Shown here in pieces: positions 17,501-23,499 of a stretch of DNA of 41,478 nucleotides. Position 1 is the first letter of the stretch; each line of letters opens with the position of its first letter. A program made the translations under genes and the position numbers. Below the pieces are notes generated by a model. That model did no database searches and was not told the DNA's origin. It saw only the letters and a program-made list of their open reading frames with translations. The stretch is from Chloroflexota bacterium. Its GTDB lineage: Bacteria; Chloroflexota; Anaerolineae; UBA4142. Location: contig JACRBM010000062.1 in the NCBI GenBank assembly GCA_016219275.1, forward strand, positions 1 to 41,478. Reading direction: 5' to 3'.

Positions 17501-18540
17501 CGAGTCTCGATCTGCACATTATTCTCAACGTGTTGCTGAACAACAGTGTCGCGCTTCTCGGCGCGGATGCGGCGGACATTCTGCTGTACGACCCGTACAC
17601 CCAGACGTTGAGTTACGCGGCAGGTTGCGGCTTCCGCACCCGCAACATCGAATACTCGCAAGTGCGTCTGGGACAAGGTCAGGCGGGCACCGCGGCGCTC
17701 GAACGCCGCGTGATCGCTCTCCCGGATATGGATCAAGCCGACAGTGCCTTCAAGCTTGCCGCGCTCTTGGCGGATGAAGGATTCGTCTCGCACTTTTGCG
17801 CGCCGCTGATCGCCAAGGGGCAGATCAAAGGCGTGATCGAAGTGTTTCATCGCGCGCGGCTCGATCCACCGGCGGGGTGGCTTGATTTTCTCGAAACGTT
17901 GGCAACGCAAGCCGCGATCGCCATAGACAACGCGACCCTGTTCGATCACTTGCAGCGTTCCAATCTGGAATTGAAACTGGCTTATGACGCGACCATTGAG
18001 GGTTGGTCGCGCGCACTCGATCTGCGCGACAAGGAAACGGAAGGACATACGCAGCGTGTGGCGGAGATGTCGGTGCGCTTGGCAAGGTCGTTGGGGATGC
18101 GCGACGAGGAGTTGATTCAGGTGCGCCGCGGCGCGCTCTTGCATGACATCGGCAAGATGGGTATTCCCGACCGCATCTTGCTCAAAGGGGGTTCGCTCAC
18201 CGAGCAAGAATGGGACATTATGCGTAGGCATCCGACGTATGCCTACGAATTGATCGCGCCGATTGCGTTTCTACGCGCGGCGTTGGATATTCCCTACTGC
18301 CATCATGAGAAATGGGACGGGAGTGGTTATCCGCGTGGCTTGAAAGGCGAACAGATTCCGCTATCGGCGCGCGCGTTCGCGGTGGTTGATGTATGGGATG
18401 CCTTGCGCTCAGACCGACCGTATCGTCACGCGTGGACAAAGGAGCAGGCATACGACTATATCCGCGAGCAAGCGGGTATCCAATTTGATCCGCAAGTCGT
18501 GGAGGCATTCTTTGCGCTGTTGGTCACCTTACCCGGATGA
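11521..18540 (+). CDS. Giant PAS/GAF sensor with C-terminal HD-GYP c-di-GMP phosphodiesterase
   Basis: Soluble protein of 2339 residues with no transmembrane segment. Order: N-terminal GAF-like (~20-190), coiled coil, PAS (267-390), GAF (397-560), PAS (577-707), PAS (714-833), PAS (840-973), GAF-PAS (974-1273), GAF-PAS (1274-1570), PAS (1570-1693), PAS (1695-1813), GAF (1819-1973), GAF (1980-2140) and HD-GYP (2154-2339). The HD-GYP part has HDIGK at 2208-2212 and GYP at 2269-2271, so c-di-GMP hydrolysis is expected. There is no receiver, GGDEF or kinase domain. PAS modules are joined by DITERKRAE linkers. It sits downstream of the kinase/regulator genes after a pseudogene, and is probably the output of this sensing cluster, tuning c-di-GMP to many internal signals. 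Confidence 0.93.
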   Translation: MSEMTTISKADLANLEERVERLASDKAYLQLTIQLMNKMSAVSGLANTIETMLKSVSDVIGGVNLILYYVIDGGVYYADVYGDTKKLDAVDDERVKKVMDTREPIEYAHEFSDGKLMTPESSKAYTWIAPLLVEAELIGVFKLESLPIAVRELSRQLPTFFNYAALVLKNEILGYTRLQKDDNDLAQEMSARKQVEAELHWANQALEDRVVARIAELQTANAQLEENEKQITALLDKSEQSRRALLNILEDERQLEMALRRERALLSRIMETSPVGITMVDRDGQITFANPQAERVLDLPKEEITQRAYNAPSWFITDYDGNPFPDEKLPFRQVMSTGKPVLDVQHTIIWSNGRHVFLSINGAPILDQAGKVESVVLTVADITERHRAEVEIKRLNRVYAVLSNINQMIVRTRDPQQLFEETCRIAVEDGEFRLAWIGQYDDQTQQIHVSAHHGHSDGFLEHVQRVRLSETPTRADPTATAIRENRCFLSNDIEREDGAALWRNEALTRGYRSCAILPLQVFDRVWGAVHLYAPVPGFFDDQEMSLLTEMAADLGYAVESLQRDEQRRQAEQALRESEEKYRTIIEQSAEGVTLNDEAGNIVEWNQANERMTGLKQSQVLGIPLWDMMMKIIAPDRATVQRREFLKSAVLEALQTGKSSLFAAPIEAEFYPPPSKEKHYLHQTIFPIKTEKGYRIATLTEDITERKRVEQELRETNELLRAIIEAAPTAIIGLDLEGRVHTVWNPAAEKMLGWSAQEAMGNFLPSVPVEKEDEFRRFRDLIRSGQTLNGIEVQRQKRDGTPIDYSIYASALHNPEGQITGNVAVLVDITERKRADNALRESEQKFRGFVESSSEGFTLVDEQGTIIEWNHAREKITGLPASQVLGKAYWDVQYQMLPREWQTPERHARNKQIVLDALQTGQSPIFAKVIEAEVMRQDGTRQFIQQTIFPIKTDKGYRIGSVTSNITERKRAEQERLAHLRFFECMDQINRAMQGTNDLEQMMRDVLDATLAIFDCDRAWLVYPCDPEATLWQVPMERTRPEYPSVLPLGVELPMDPAGATVFRILRGATGPVKFGPRSERPVPVEIAQGFSVQSFIAMAIYPKVGKPWVFGLHQCSYPRVWTAEEERLFQEIGRRLSDALSSLLMYRDLQESEAKFSTAFRSSPSALSVSSAQNRIYLDVNESFLQATGYTRAQVLGHTSAELNLWAVPEQAEQYRRLFQEHGSVHNFEYEFRRQTGEVGYALVSATLITLGGEICILAQSNDITERNRAEQEHLAHLRFLESMDQINRAIQGTNDLEEMMGNVLDVVLSIFDCDRAWLLYPCDPDAPSFRVPMEITKPEYPGAKFLNVDVPMSPGEAQNMREALESDTPVIYTAGTERPISTAKQFGVQSQMFVPVYPKVGKPWVFGLHQCSYPRVWTPEEERLFQEIGRRLTDGLTSLLAHRDLQDSEAKFSMAFRSSPTALSVSSAKSRIYLDVNESFLQATGYARAEVVGHTSAELNLWAEPEQRARYRQLLEEHGSVHNFECAFRRKNGEVGYAMVSATLITLGGETCILAQSSDITERKRAEEALRESEERFSTVFRLSPVAISIVRAADGRFVDVNDVFVKTSGYTREEIVGRTSDQLELWANPENHAAKIRELDEHNAVDTFEFKARTKSGEIKIGLAATAPIDLGGEKHFLSLIHDITDRKSAEETLRQQGAALEAAANGIVITDRQGVIRWVNPAFTRLTGFTAEESIGQNPRIWQSGKHDGAFFKNLWDTILAGQVWRGEIINRRKDGSLYTEEMTITPVRQVEGEITHFIAIKQNISERKQHEDEREAIIRISNALRTSPTRSEMLPVLLDQLNDLFHSDGATLAMQDPVTGEIVIELGRSIVGRNFTGARLAPGQGVSALVIASGKPYLNNDVRNDPRFVPLDQLGEAHAVACAPLITQDHTIGALWIVRQSSITENELRLLVAIADIAANAIHRTTLHEQTEQQLRRLTALHQIDNAISASLDLHIILNVLLNNSVALLGADAADILLYDPYTQTLSYAAGCGFRTRNIEYSQVRLGQGQAGTAALERRVIALPDMDQADSAFKLAALLADEGFVSHFCAPLIAKGQIKGVIEVFHRARLDPPAGWLDFLETLATQAAIAIDNATLFDHLQRSNLELKLAYDATIEGWSRALDLRDKETEGHTQRVAEMSVRLARSLGMRDEELIQVRRGALLHDIGKMGIPDRILLKGGSLTEQEWDIMRRHPTYAYELIAPIAFLRAALDIPYCHHEKWDGSGYPRGLKGEQIPLSARAFAVVDVWDALRSDRPYRHAWTKEQAYDYIREQAGIQFDPQVVEAFFALLVTLPG
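14434..16221 (+). repeat. Internal tandem duplication of a GAF-PAS module (~0.9 kb)
   Basis: The module beginning at 14434 is repeated from 15331, a period of 897 bp (299 codons). Long stretches are nearly identical at the DNA level, for example around 14821 and 15715 (YPKVGKPWVFGLHQCSYPRVWT). The duplication is therefore fairly recent compared with the other PAS and GAF domains of the same protein. Confidence 0.9.
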
Positions 18541-18571
18541 TGTGTGGCGGAGGAATTTTAGCGGATCGAAC

Positions 18572-18606
18572 GAGACCTTCCCGGTTTGCAAAACTGGGAA
18601 GGTCTC
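18572..18606. terminator. Bidirectional terminator hairpin
   Basis: GAGACCTTCCC (18572-18582) and GGGAAGGTCTC (18596-18606) form a perfect 11-bp stem with a partly paired loop. It lies between the convergent HD-GYP and lipoprotein genes. Clear T tracts are missing, so efficiency is uncertain. Confidence 0.7.
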
Positions 18607-18620
18607 GCTGTGTTCTCGGG

Positions 18621-20081
18621 TTAGCGCACGCACTCGATCAAGCGCACACTACTGTTTGTGGAACTCTGGCGCGAGTTGCCGCGTGTATCCCGCGCGATGA
18701 CGTAAAAGTAAAACGTGCCGGTACTGTTTCCTGCAACGTCACTACTTTTGATCGTCTCGCGATAGTTGTTGCTGCCAATCGAATCCATCGTCCGGCTTGC
18801 ATACGCTCCGCTCGTGCCGACGCGATAGTACAGTGTCACGTTCGCCACGCCGGACGAATCGCTCGCCGTCGCGTTGATAGTGATCGAAGTGGGATTGCAA
18901 TACGAACGGTAAAAGTAGGTGCCGACCGGATAGATGGATCCAAAGGTCGGACCGGTCGTGTCGGTTGGGGGCTTGGTCGGAGTCGGCGTGTTCGTTTTGA
19001 TTTTGTCGGGGATGGTGATGTACAGCGCCACCGACACGGTGACCTGGCGCGTCACCGTGTTCGAGCCGCACCGCGCGGTCAGCGTGTACGTCGTCGTGCT
19101 CTTGGGCGAAACCTTGATCGAACCGGGCGCGGCGACGCCGCCGATGCCTTGATTGATCTCGACTGAATCCGCGTTTGTCACCGCGCCCCAATTCAGTGTT
19201 GAGGATCCGCCCGAAGTGATGGATGTGGGCGACGCGCTGAACGACGCAATGACCGGGGCGCCGTTGCATCCTTGAATTGGTGGCGCGAGCAGATACTTGG
19301 TCGGCGTGCGCGTCGGCGTGCGCGTTAGCGTTGCCGTCCGGGTTGGCGTGATCGAAGGCGAAACGACATTGATCGTTACCGTGCGTTGCGCGACCTGACT
19401 ATCGAGTGTGACGACGCGTAACGTGTAGCTCGTCGTCTTGGTAGGGCATTCTTGTTTTGCGCCGCTCGCGCCAACCGATGTGTTGCCCAGAAAAACTTGC
19501 GCAACATTTTTCGTTTCCCAGCGCAACGTCGCGCATTGCCCCGCGACAAGGTTTGTTTGATCGGCGGAAAACGCGATGCTTGCCGGCGACAAGGGCGTGC
19601 GCGTATCGCCGGCTTTGGCGACCTGGATCGGCGGGGTATTCGTCGCGGTGGGCGTGGGCGCGCCGGGTCTCGGCGGTGTTGGCGGCGTCGGGGTCGTCAC
19701 GCCGCCAATCGTGACGACGGTGAGCGCATAGTCGCTCCACACGCTCGCGCTGTTTTGGGCGCGCACCATCAGCGTGTAATTTCCCGGCGCGGGCGGCGAC
19801 CATTTCTGTCGCATCGTTACCAACGTCTTTGCCTGGTCCGGATTTGGATCGGTTCGCAAGATGTTGCCGTTCACATTCAGCTCGACCTGGGTAACCTGTA
19901 GGGGGTCGCTCGAATGAGAAATCACTTCGAGCGGCGCGAGCGGAAACGCGCTGTCGTTCAACGGCGCGTCCAACCACACGCGCGGTCCTTCGGATGTGAT
20001 TGCCGGCGACGAGGACGGATTGCAACCGGCGGCAGTCGCTGCCAGCATCGTCAGCACGAGAAAAATGGTTAAGCGTTTCAT
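18621..20081 (-). CDS. Surface lipoprotein with Ig-like repeats and Thr/Pro linkers
   Basis: Exported lipoprotein of 486 residues. Lipobox ends at Cys20 (TAAGC). After an N-terminal Ig-like domain (~30-125) there are two copies of a Chloroflexota-type Ig-like module, each with a stretch like LVAGQCATLRWE or ITSGGSSTLNWG followed by TTTYTLT/TTSYTLR (~165-240 and ~280-350). A last Ig-like domain (380-486) contains the conserved aromatic strand of bacterial extracellular repeats. Linkers are rich in TPTRT and TPTPT and are likely flexible and glycosylated. Such modules usually bind polymers or other surface proteins. It is 31 bp after the LysM-family gene on the same strand, so the two are probably one operon. 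No catalytic motif is visible. Confidence 0.85.
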   Translation of the reverse strand: MKRLTIFLVLTMLAATAAGCNPSSSPAITSEGPRVWLDAPLNDSAFPLAPLEVISHSSDPLQVTQVELNVNGNILRTDPNPDQAKTLVTMRQKWSPPAPGNYTLMVRAQNSASVWSDYALTVVTIGGVTTPTPPTPPRPGAPTPTATNTPPIQVAKAGDTRTPLSPASIAFSADQTNLVAGQCATLRWETKNVAQVFLGNTSVGASGAKQECPTKTTSYTLRVVTLDSQVAQRTVTINVVSPSITPTRTATLTRTPTRTPTKYLLAPPIQGCNGAPVIASFSASPTSITSGGSSTLNWGAVTNADSVEINQGIGGVAAPGSIKVSPKSTTTYTLTARCGSNTVTRQVTVSVALYITIPDKIKTNTPTPTKPPTDTTGPTFGSIYPVGTYFYRSYCNPTSITINATASDSSGVANVTLYYRVGTSGAYASRTMDSIGSNNYRETIKSSDVAGNSTGTFYFYVIARDTRGNSRQSSTNSSVRLIECVR

Positions 20082-20112
20082 CGTTTCACCTTGAGTGTTC
20101 AGTTGTCATTCA

Positions 20113-22695
20113 CTATTTGATGGACAATCCAAAAGGTCCGTAGATGGACCAGCACTTGTTATTGTCCTCGACGGAGAATCTTTCGTCCGCACCACCGAAA
20201 ACAAATCCATAGTTGGGACGAACTCCCTGCGCCCAGTCACGCACCGCCGAGGTCACGTCAATGCTGAAATTTTCAGATTCCGCGATCTTGACTCCGTCGG
20301 CGTTGACCGTCAGACTCGTCGGATTCATGATACCCCAAGAGTTGGGCACGTACTTGTACACATCCCCCGGCGGCAGAACCTTATAGTCCGGTACCGTCCA
20401 ATCGTCTTGGGCAAGATAGAGAACCGAGAGACATGTGGGAACTTGATTGGTTGCCCAGAGGTCGGTGTCGAACACACCGGTGCGGAGACGGAATTGGAGT
20501 TCCGCCTTGGTGAAAGATTTATCCTTGAGTTCGTTGAGATTAAAGCGCACTGCGCCGCGATACGCGATGTTTTGGTACTGTGAACCTACCCATCCTGATG
20601 GCTGGGTCAGATGGTCAAATCCAACGACAATCTCGCCCGACCCGAGTTGATCAAAAATGGGATCATGTCCCGTCCCCATAGTGCTCAACCCGCCCCAACT
20701 TGCTCCGCTTTCGGAGTACTTAAAGGAACGATAGTCGCGTACGGTTGCCTTGGGCGGAGATGGCAGCGGAGGGTTTTGCGGCGGCGATACAAGTTTGCTG
20801 TCCGCGGATTGAACCTCTCCCTTGAATCCGTTTCCAAAATCATGATCGCTCTTGAACGCGCGCACAGAGTATTGCGGCACGGGGATGCCGGGCGGTGGTT
20901 GTAGCCGGTCTTTTGGCAGGAAGGCAAGCGTGATCTTGTCGTTTGAGATGGTTGCTAATAGTTGGCTTGATGAGAAACCCGATCCGAGCGAGACCGTCTC
21001 GTACACGTAATACCCATCAATCTTCGTAAGATGCCCATCACACTTGTCCGAACTTGTACTACTAATGCAAATGAGTGATTTCCAATCCCAGACCAAGACA
21101 GGCGTCTTGGTACTCAGGATAATATCGCAAAAGACCTCATGTCCGTGCTTGGCGCAGATCTCCGGGTCGGTCGTAAATTTTGCGCCGGTCGGCGGATCAA
21201 TCCAGGGGCTGGGCGGCGGCGGTGGATCGCCGTCCGAGGGCTGGGTCGCGTGACCACTCAGGTCAATTTTGCCCCGGTTAACATTCGCGATCAACTTGTA
21301 GTTTATGTTTCCAAATTGAATCGGCTTGTTGAGCTGATTCGCGTTGATCGTCGTGCTGGCTTCGCCGAGATTCACTAACGCGTTGCCGCGCCAGCCCCAG
21401 CATTCCAGGTTGAGCGTGATATTGCCTTGCGCGTCCGGCGGCGCGAGTTTCTTGATGAACTTGCTCAGGTCTACTTCGCCATTCTTGGGTTGGAGAAAAT
21501 CCTCCGCGCCGGGTGGCACGCGCGTCCAGGGTCCCTTGTTGACCGAGAGGTAGCAGTACATCTTGTCAACGGGTTGCGTCACGCTGATTTTGGTTTTCTC
21601 CAAACTAATTGATTGCCATTCCGGTGTGAGACACTTGTCGTCGGCAACTTTGACGTTGACGATGTTGCTCGGCGATTCGCCGGCGGCATTGAACGCGGCG
21701 ACATAGTACTGGAACTTGCCGTACAATCCCTTGTCCACAAAATGCAAACTCTCATCGCCGTTCGCATCCAGCGTCGCAACGCGTTGGAAGACGTGCGAAT
21801 TTGGATCGAGCCGATAGATGACAAAGCCCGCTTCATTTTTCGATTTGTCGGCGATGCGAATATCCGCGTCGCATTTGCCGGGAATGGCGTTGGCTTTGAT
21901 GGTGGGCGCGGTGGGCAAGGTGTTTTGAAGCAACTTGCCGAGAAGGTTGCCAATCCAAATTCCGTACTTGCTCGGCTTGTTGGTGGACGGCTCCTCGGAT
22001 GGATCGCTCGGTGGACCGGGATCGAACGACGTGTTGGCATCGCCCGTCTCACCGGGCGCGTTGGGGTCGCCCGCCACGCTCGGATCGTCGCCTACATCCG
22101 GCGGCGGCGGCTCGATCGGAATGTTGACATCGCCGCCGGGCGTGACCGGGTTGCCGGAACTGGTTGGTGGATTCGCATCAATAATTTCCTGGGGCGTCGT
22201 GCCGTACTGTTTCGCGATGCCTTGCAGTGTTTCGCCCGGTTGAACCGGATGCGCGACGATCAACTGCACGTTCGCGTTCTTGCTCGCGCTCACGCGCACC
22301 GCATTCGACGTGGCGATTTGTTGATCGGCAGCAAGCGCGCGCGCCAACAAGACGTGTTCGCCTTCGACGACCGGCAGCCAGAGCCACGACGCAGAGAGTT
22401 GCTTGAGTTGCAACTCGGGCGGCGCGCTCTTGGCTTGCGATGGCACGCCGTCAATCCACAATTCCAGCGCGATGATCGGCTGCGCGCCGAAGGCTTGCGC
22501 CTCGATGGTCGTCGGTCCGTTCAGCGCAAGCGCCGCGCCATTTGCCGGCGCGGAGAGCGTTACAATGATTGGCGACGCGCCAACCGGCAGTTGCTCTTCC
22601 ACTTCGGGGACGAGAAGCCAGAGCGCCGCGCCGCCCCCGGCGAGCAAGAGAATCAAAAACACCAAACAGCCCATTCCCAGTTTCCAGTTTTTCAT
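20113..22695 (-). CDS. Membrane-anchored LysM/Fn3 protein with DNRLRE-like C-terminus
   Basis: Protein of 860 residues. A single N-terminal anchor (residues 8-30) holds the rest outside. An Ig-like domain (~40-130) is followed by LysM (~150-195; QPGETLQGIAKQYGTT), an acidic Pro-rich linker (195-245), an Fn3-like domain (~270-350), and a long beta-rich region. The last ~200 residues resemble the DNRLRE/CBM96 fold (AYRGAVRFNLNEL, then DVTSAVRDWAQG and NYGFVFGG). LysM suggests binding to peptidoglycan or other N-acetylglucosamine polymers; DNRLRE-like domains bind polysaccharides. ATG 22695 is used because AAGGAAGAG precedes it and the anchor follows directly; codons further upstream lie in the terminator-like region. 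It begins a two-gene envelope operon. Confidence 0.85.
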   Translation of the reverse strand: MKNWKLGMGCLVFLILLLAGGGAALWLLVPEVEEQLPVGASPIIVTLSAPANGAALALNGPTTIEAQAFGAQPIIALELWIDGVPSQAKSAPPELQLKQLSASWLWLPVVEGEHVLLARALAADQQIATSNAVRVSASKNANVQLIVAHPVQPGETLQGIAKQYGTTPQEIIDANPPTSSGNPVTPGGDVNIPIEPPPPDVGDDPSVAGDPNAPGETGDANTSFDPGPPSDPSEEPSTNKPSKYGIWIGNLLGKLLQNTLPTAPTIKANAIPGKCDADIRIADKSKNEAGFVIYRLDPNSHVFQRVATLDANGDESLHFVDKGLYGKFQYYVAAFNAAGESPSNIVNVKVADDKCLTPEWQSISLEKTKISVTQPVDKMYCYLSVNKGPWTRVPPGAEDFLQPKNGEVDLSKFIKKLAPPDAQGNITLNLECWGWRGNALVNLGEASTTINANQLNKPIQFGNINYKLIANVNRGKIDLSGHATQPSDGDPPPPPSPWIDPPTGAKFTTDPEICAKHGHEVFCDIILSTKTPVLVWDWKSLICISSTSSDKCDGHLTKIDGYYVYETVSLGSGFSSSQLLATISNDKITLAFLPKDRLQPPPGIPVPQYSVRAFKSDHDFGNGFKGEVQSADSKLVSPPQNPPLPSPPKATVRDYRSFKYSESGASWGGLSTMGTGHDPIFDQLGSGEIVVGFDHLTQPSGWVGSQYQNIAYRGAVRFNLNELKDKSFTKAELQFRLRTGVFDTDLWATNQVPTCLSVLYLAQDDWTVPDYKVLPPGDVYKYVPNSWGIMNPTSLTVNADGVKIAESENFSIDVTSAVRDWAQGVRPNYGFVFGGADERFSVEDNNKCWSIYGPFGLSIK

Positions 22696-22750
22696 ACGAC
22701 TCTTCCTTTTTTGGTTATTGTGAGTGGTGCAGGTTGTGGCTGAGTAACAC

Positions 22751-22778
22751 AAAAAAAAGAACCACTTGGATGCAAGTG
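22751..22778 (-). terminator. Rho-independent terminator
   Basis: On the minus strand CACTTG-CATC-CAAGTG (22778-22763) is followed by GTTC and T8 (22758-22751). It stops transcription from the 71-residue gene before the LysM gene. The 22696-23064 interval otherwise holds the two palindromes listed next and no gene. Confidence 0.75.
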
Positions 22779-22838
22779 CTTTGGGCTTGCATCGAATGGT
22801 CCTCTCATGAACCAGTCCGGCTCGGCATAGGCGGGTGA

Positions 22839-22869
22839 GATACCAGGTTGCTTCAAGCAACCTGGTATC
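22839..22869. repeat. Perfect 15-bp hairpin
   Basis: GATACCAGGTTGCTT (22839-22853) and AAGCAACCTGGTATC (22855-22869) are perfect inverted repeats with one base between. The CCAGGTT core recurs in the hairpins at 35067 and 35128. Confidence 0.85.
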
Positions 22870-22870
22870 T

Positions 22871-23016
22871 GTCAAGCGACTATTGCGGCAATGCCACGGT
22901 TTTTCAAAAGTTATTTACAGACCCATCCCCCTGCCCCCTTCCCTATAAGGGAAGGGGGCAGGGGGTTAGGTTGGCAAGTGAGTCAAGCGACTTTTGAAAA
23001 GCCGTGGCGGCATTGC
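22871..23016. repeat. Nested palindromic element
   Basis: An inner perfect 18-bp stem CCCCCTGCCCCCTTCCCT / AGGGAAGGGGGCAGGGGG (22927-22944, 22948-22965; loop ATA) sits inside a second pair of arms (22888-22911 with 22990-23016; GCAATGCC...CACGG...TTTTCAAAAGT). A 10-bp direct repeat GTCAAGCGAC occurs at 22871-22880 and 22982-22991. The inner stem looks like a widely dispersed GC-rich repeat inserted into an older palindrome. Confidence 0.8.
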
Positions 23017-23064
23017 GAAAATCAGGCGCGCATCGTTACGCGCTGGCGTCGGCGGATGATGGAA

Positions 23065-23280
23065 TCATTCATCGGAGTTTCCCTTGAAGGAATTGGATAA
23101 AGTGTTCACGCGCAACGAGATAAAATCAAATAGATCATCCAGCGACTCAAAGTACACGCGTTGCGCGGAGGGAATGTGCTCGATTGATCCACGCCAATGC
23201 ACGGGCGCCGCTTGACTGGGTTCTTGCCAGACGCGGACAATAAAGAGATGCTCGATGCGTCCAGAGGTCGGTGCCACCAT
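23065..23280 (-). CDS. Conserved short Chloroflexota protein, function unknown
   Basis: Small protein of 71 residues starting at ATG 23280 behind AAGGAG (GTG 23277 is an alternative with better spacing). The segment HLFIVRVWQEP, then HWRGSIEHIPS and YFESLDDLFDFI, matches a short family common in Chloroflexota and usually annotated as hypothetical. Sequence is soluble, with a predicted beta-beta-alpha shape. It stands alone between a terminator and a palindromic spacer. No function is assigned. Confidence 0.7.
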   Translation of the reverse strand: MVAPTSGRIEHLFIVRVWQEPSQAAPVHWRGSIEHIPSAQRVYFESLDDLFDFISLRVNTLSNSFKGNSDE

Positions 23281-23394
23281 ATTCTCCTTGAAACGGGATT
23301 GATTGTGGTGAGCCACTACTGCGAACAAGCATACACCAGCCGCGTCTAAAAAGCGTCTAGACCAATTTCCATCTGGATTTACCGTTGGTTTTGA

Positions 23395-23424
23395 AGAGAC
23401 GTTCGCGAAGCGTGCAACGTCTCT
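23395..23424. repeat. Small hairpin repeat (AGAGACGTT)
   Basis: AGAGACGTT (23395-23403) and AACGTCTCT (23416-23424) pair perfectly. This AGAGACGTT...AACGTCTCT pattern is a familiar dispersed intergenic repeat in cyanobacteria and Chloroflexota. It lies in the 200-bp spacer upstream of the 71-residue gene. Confidence 0.6.
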
Positions 23425-23462
23425 ACAAAATCACAAACCCAATGGAATTCGCGCTAAAAATC

Positions 23463-23499
23463 AAAGACCCGAAGGGTTTCCTAAACCCTTCGGGTCTTT
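23463..23499 (-). terminator. Terminator embedded in the 3' end of the SARP gene
   Basis: AAAGACCCGAAGGGTTT (23463-23479) and AAACCCTTCGGGTCTTT (23483-23499) form a perfect 17-bp stem with a 3-nt loop, followed on the minus strand by TGATTTTTA. The stop codon (23483-23481) lies in the hairpin, so the left half encodes the last residues TKTRRV. Confidence 0.85.

Noticed and set aside
16729-18231. 500-residue minus-strand frame opposite the HD-GYP domain
   Set aside because: Same reason: shadow of a well-supported gene.
21613-22743. 376-residue plus-strand frame opposite the LysM gene
   Set aside because: Arg-rich shadow frame crossing a signal-peptide and LysM region on the other strand.
23342-23359. 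GCGTCTA repeated at 11 bp as another phased operator
   Set aside because: Only two half-sites and no matching -10 box; too short to support.
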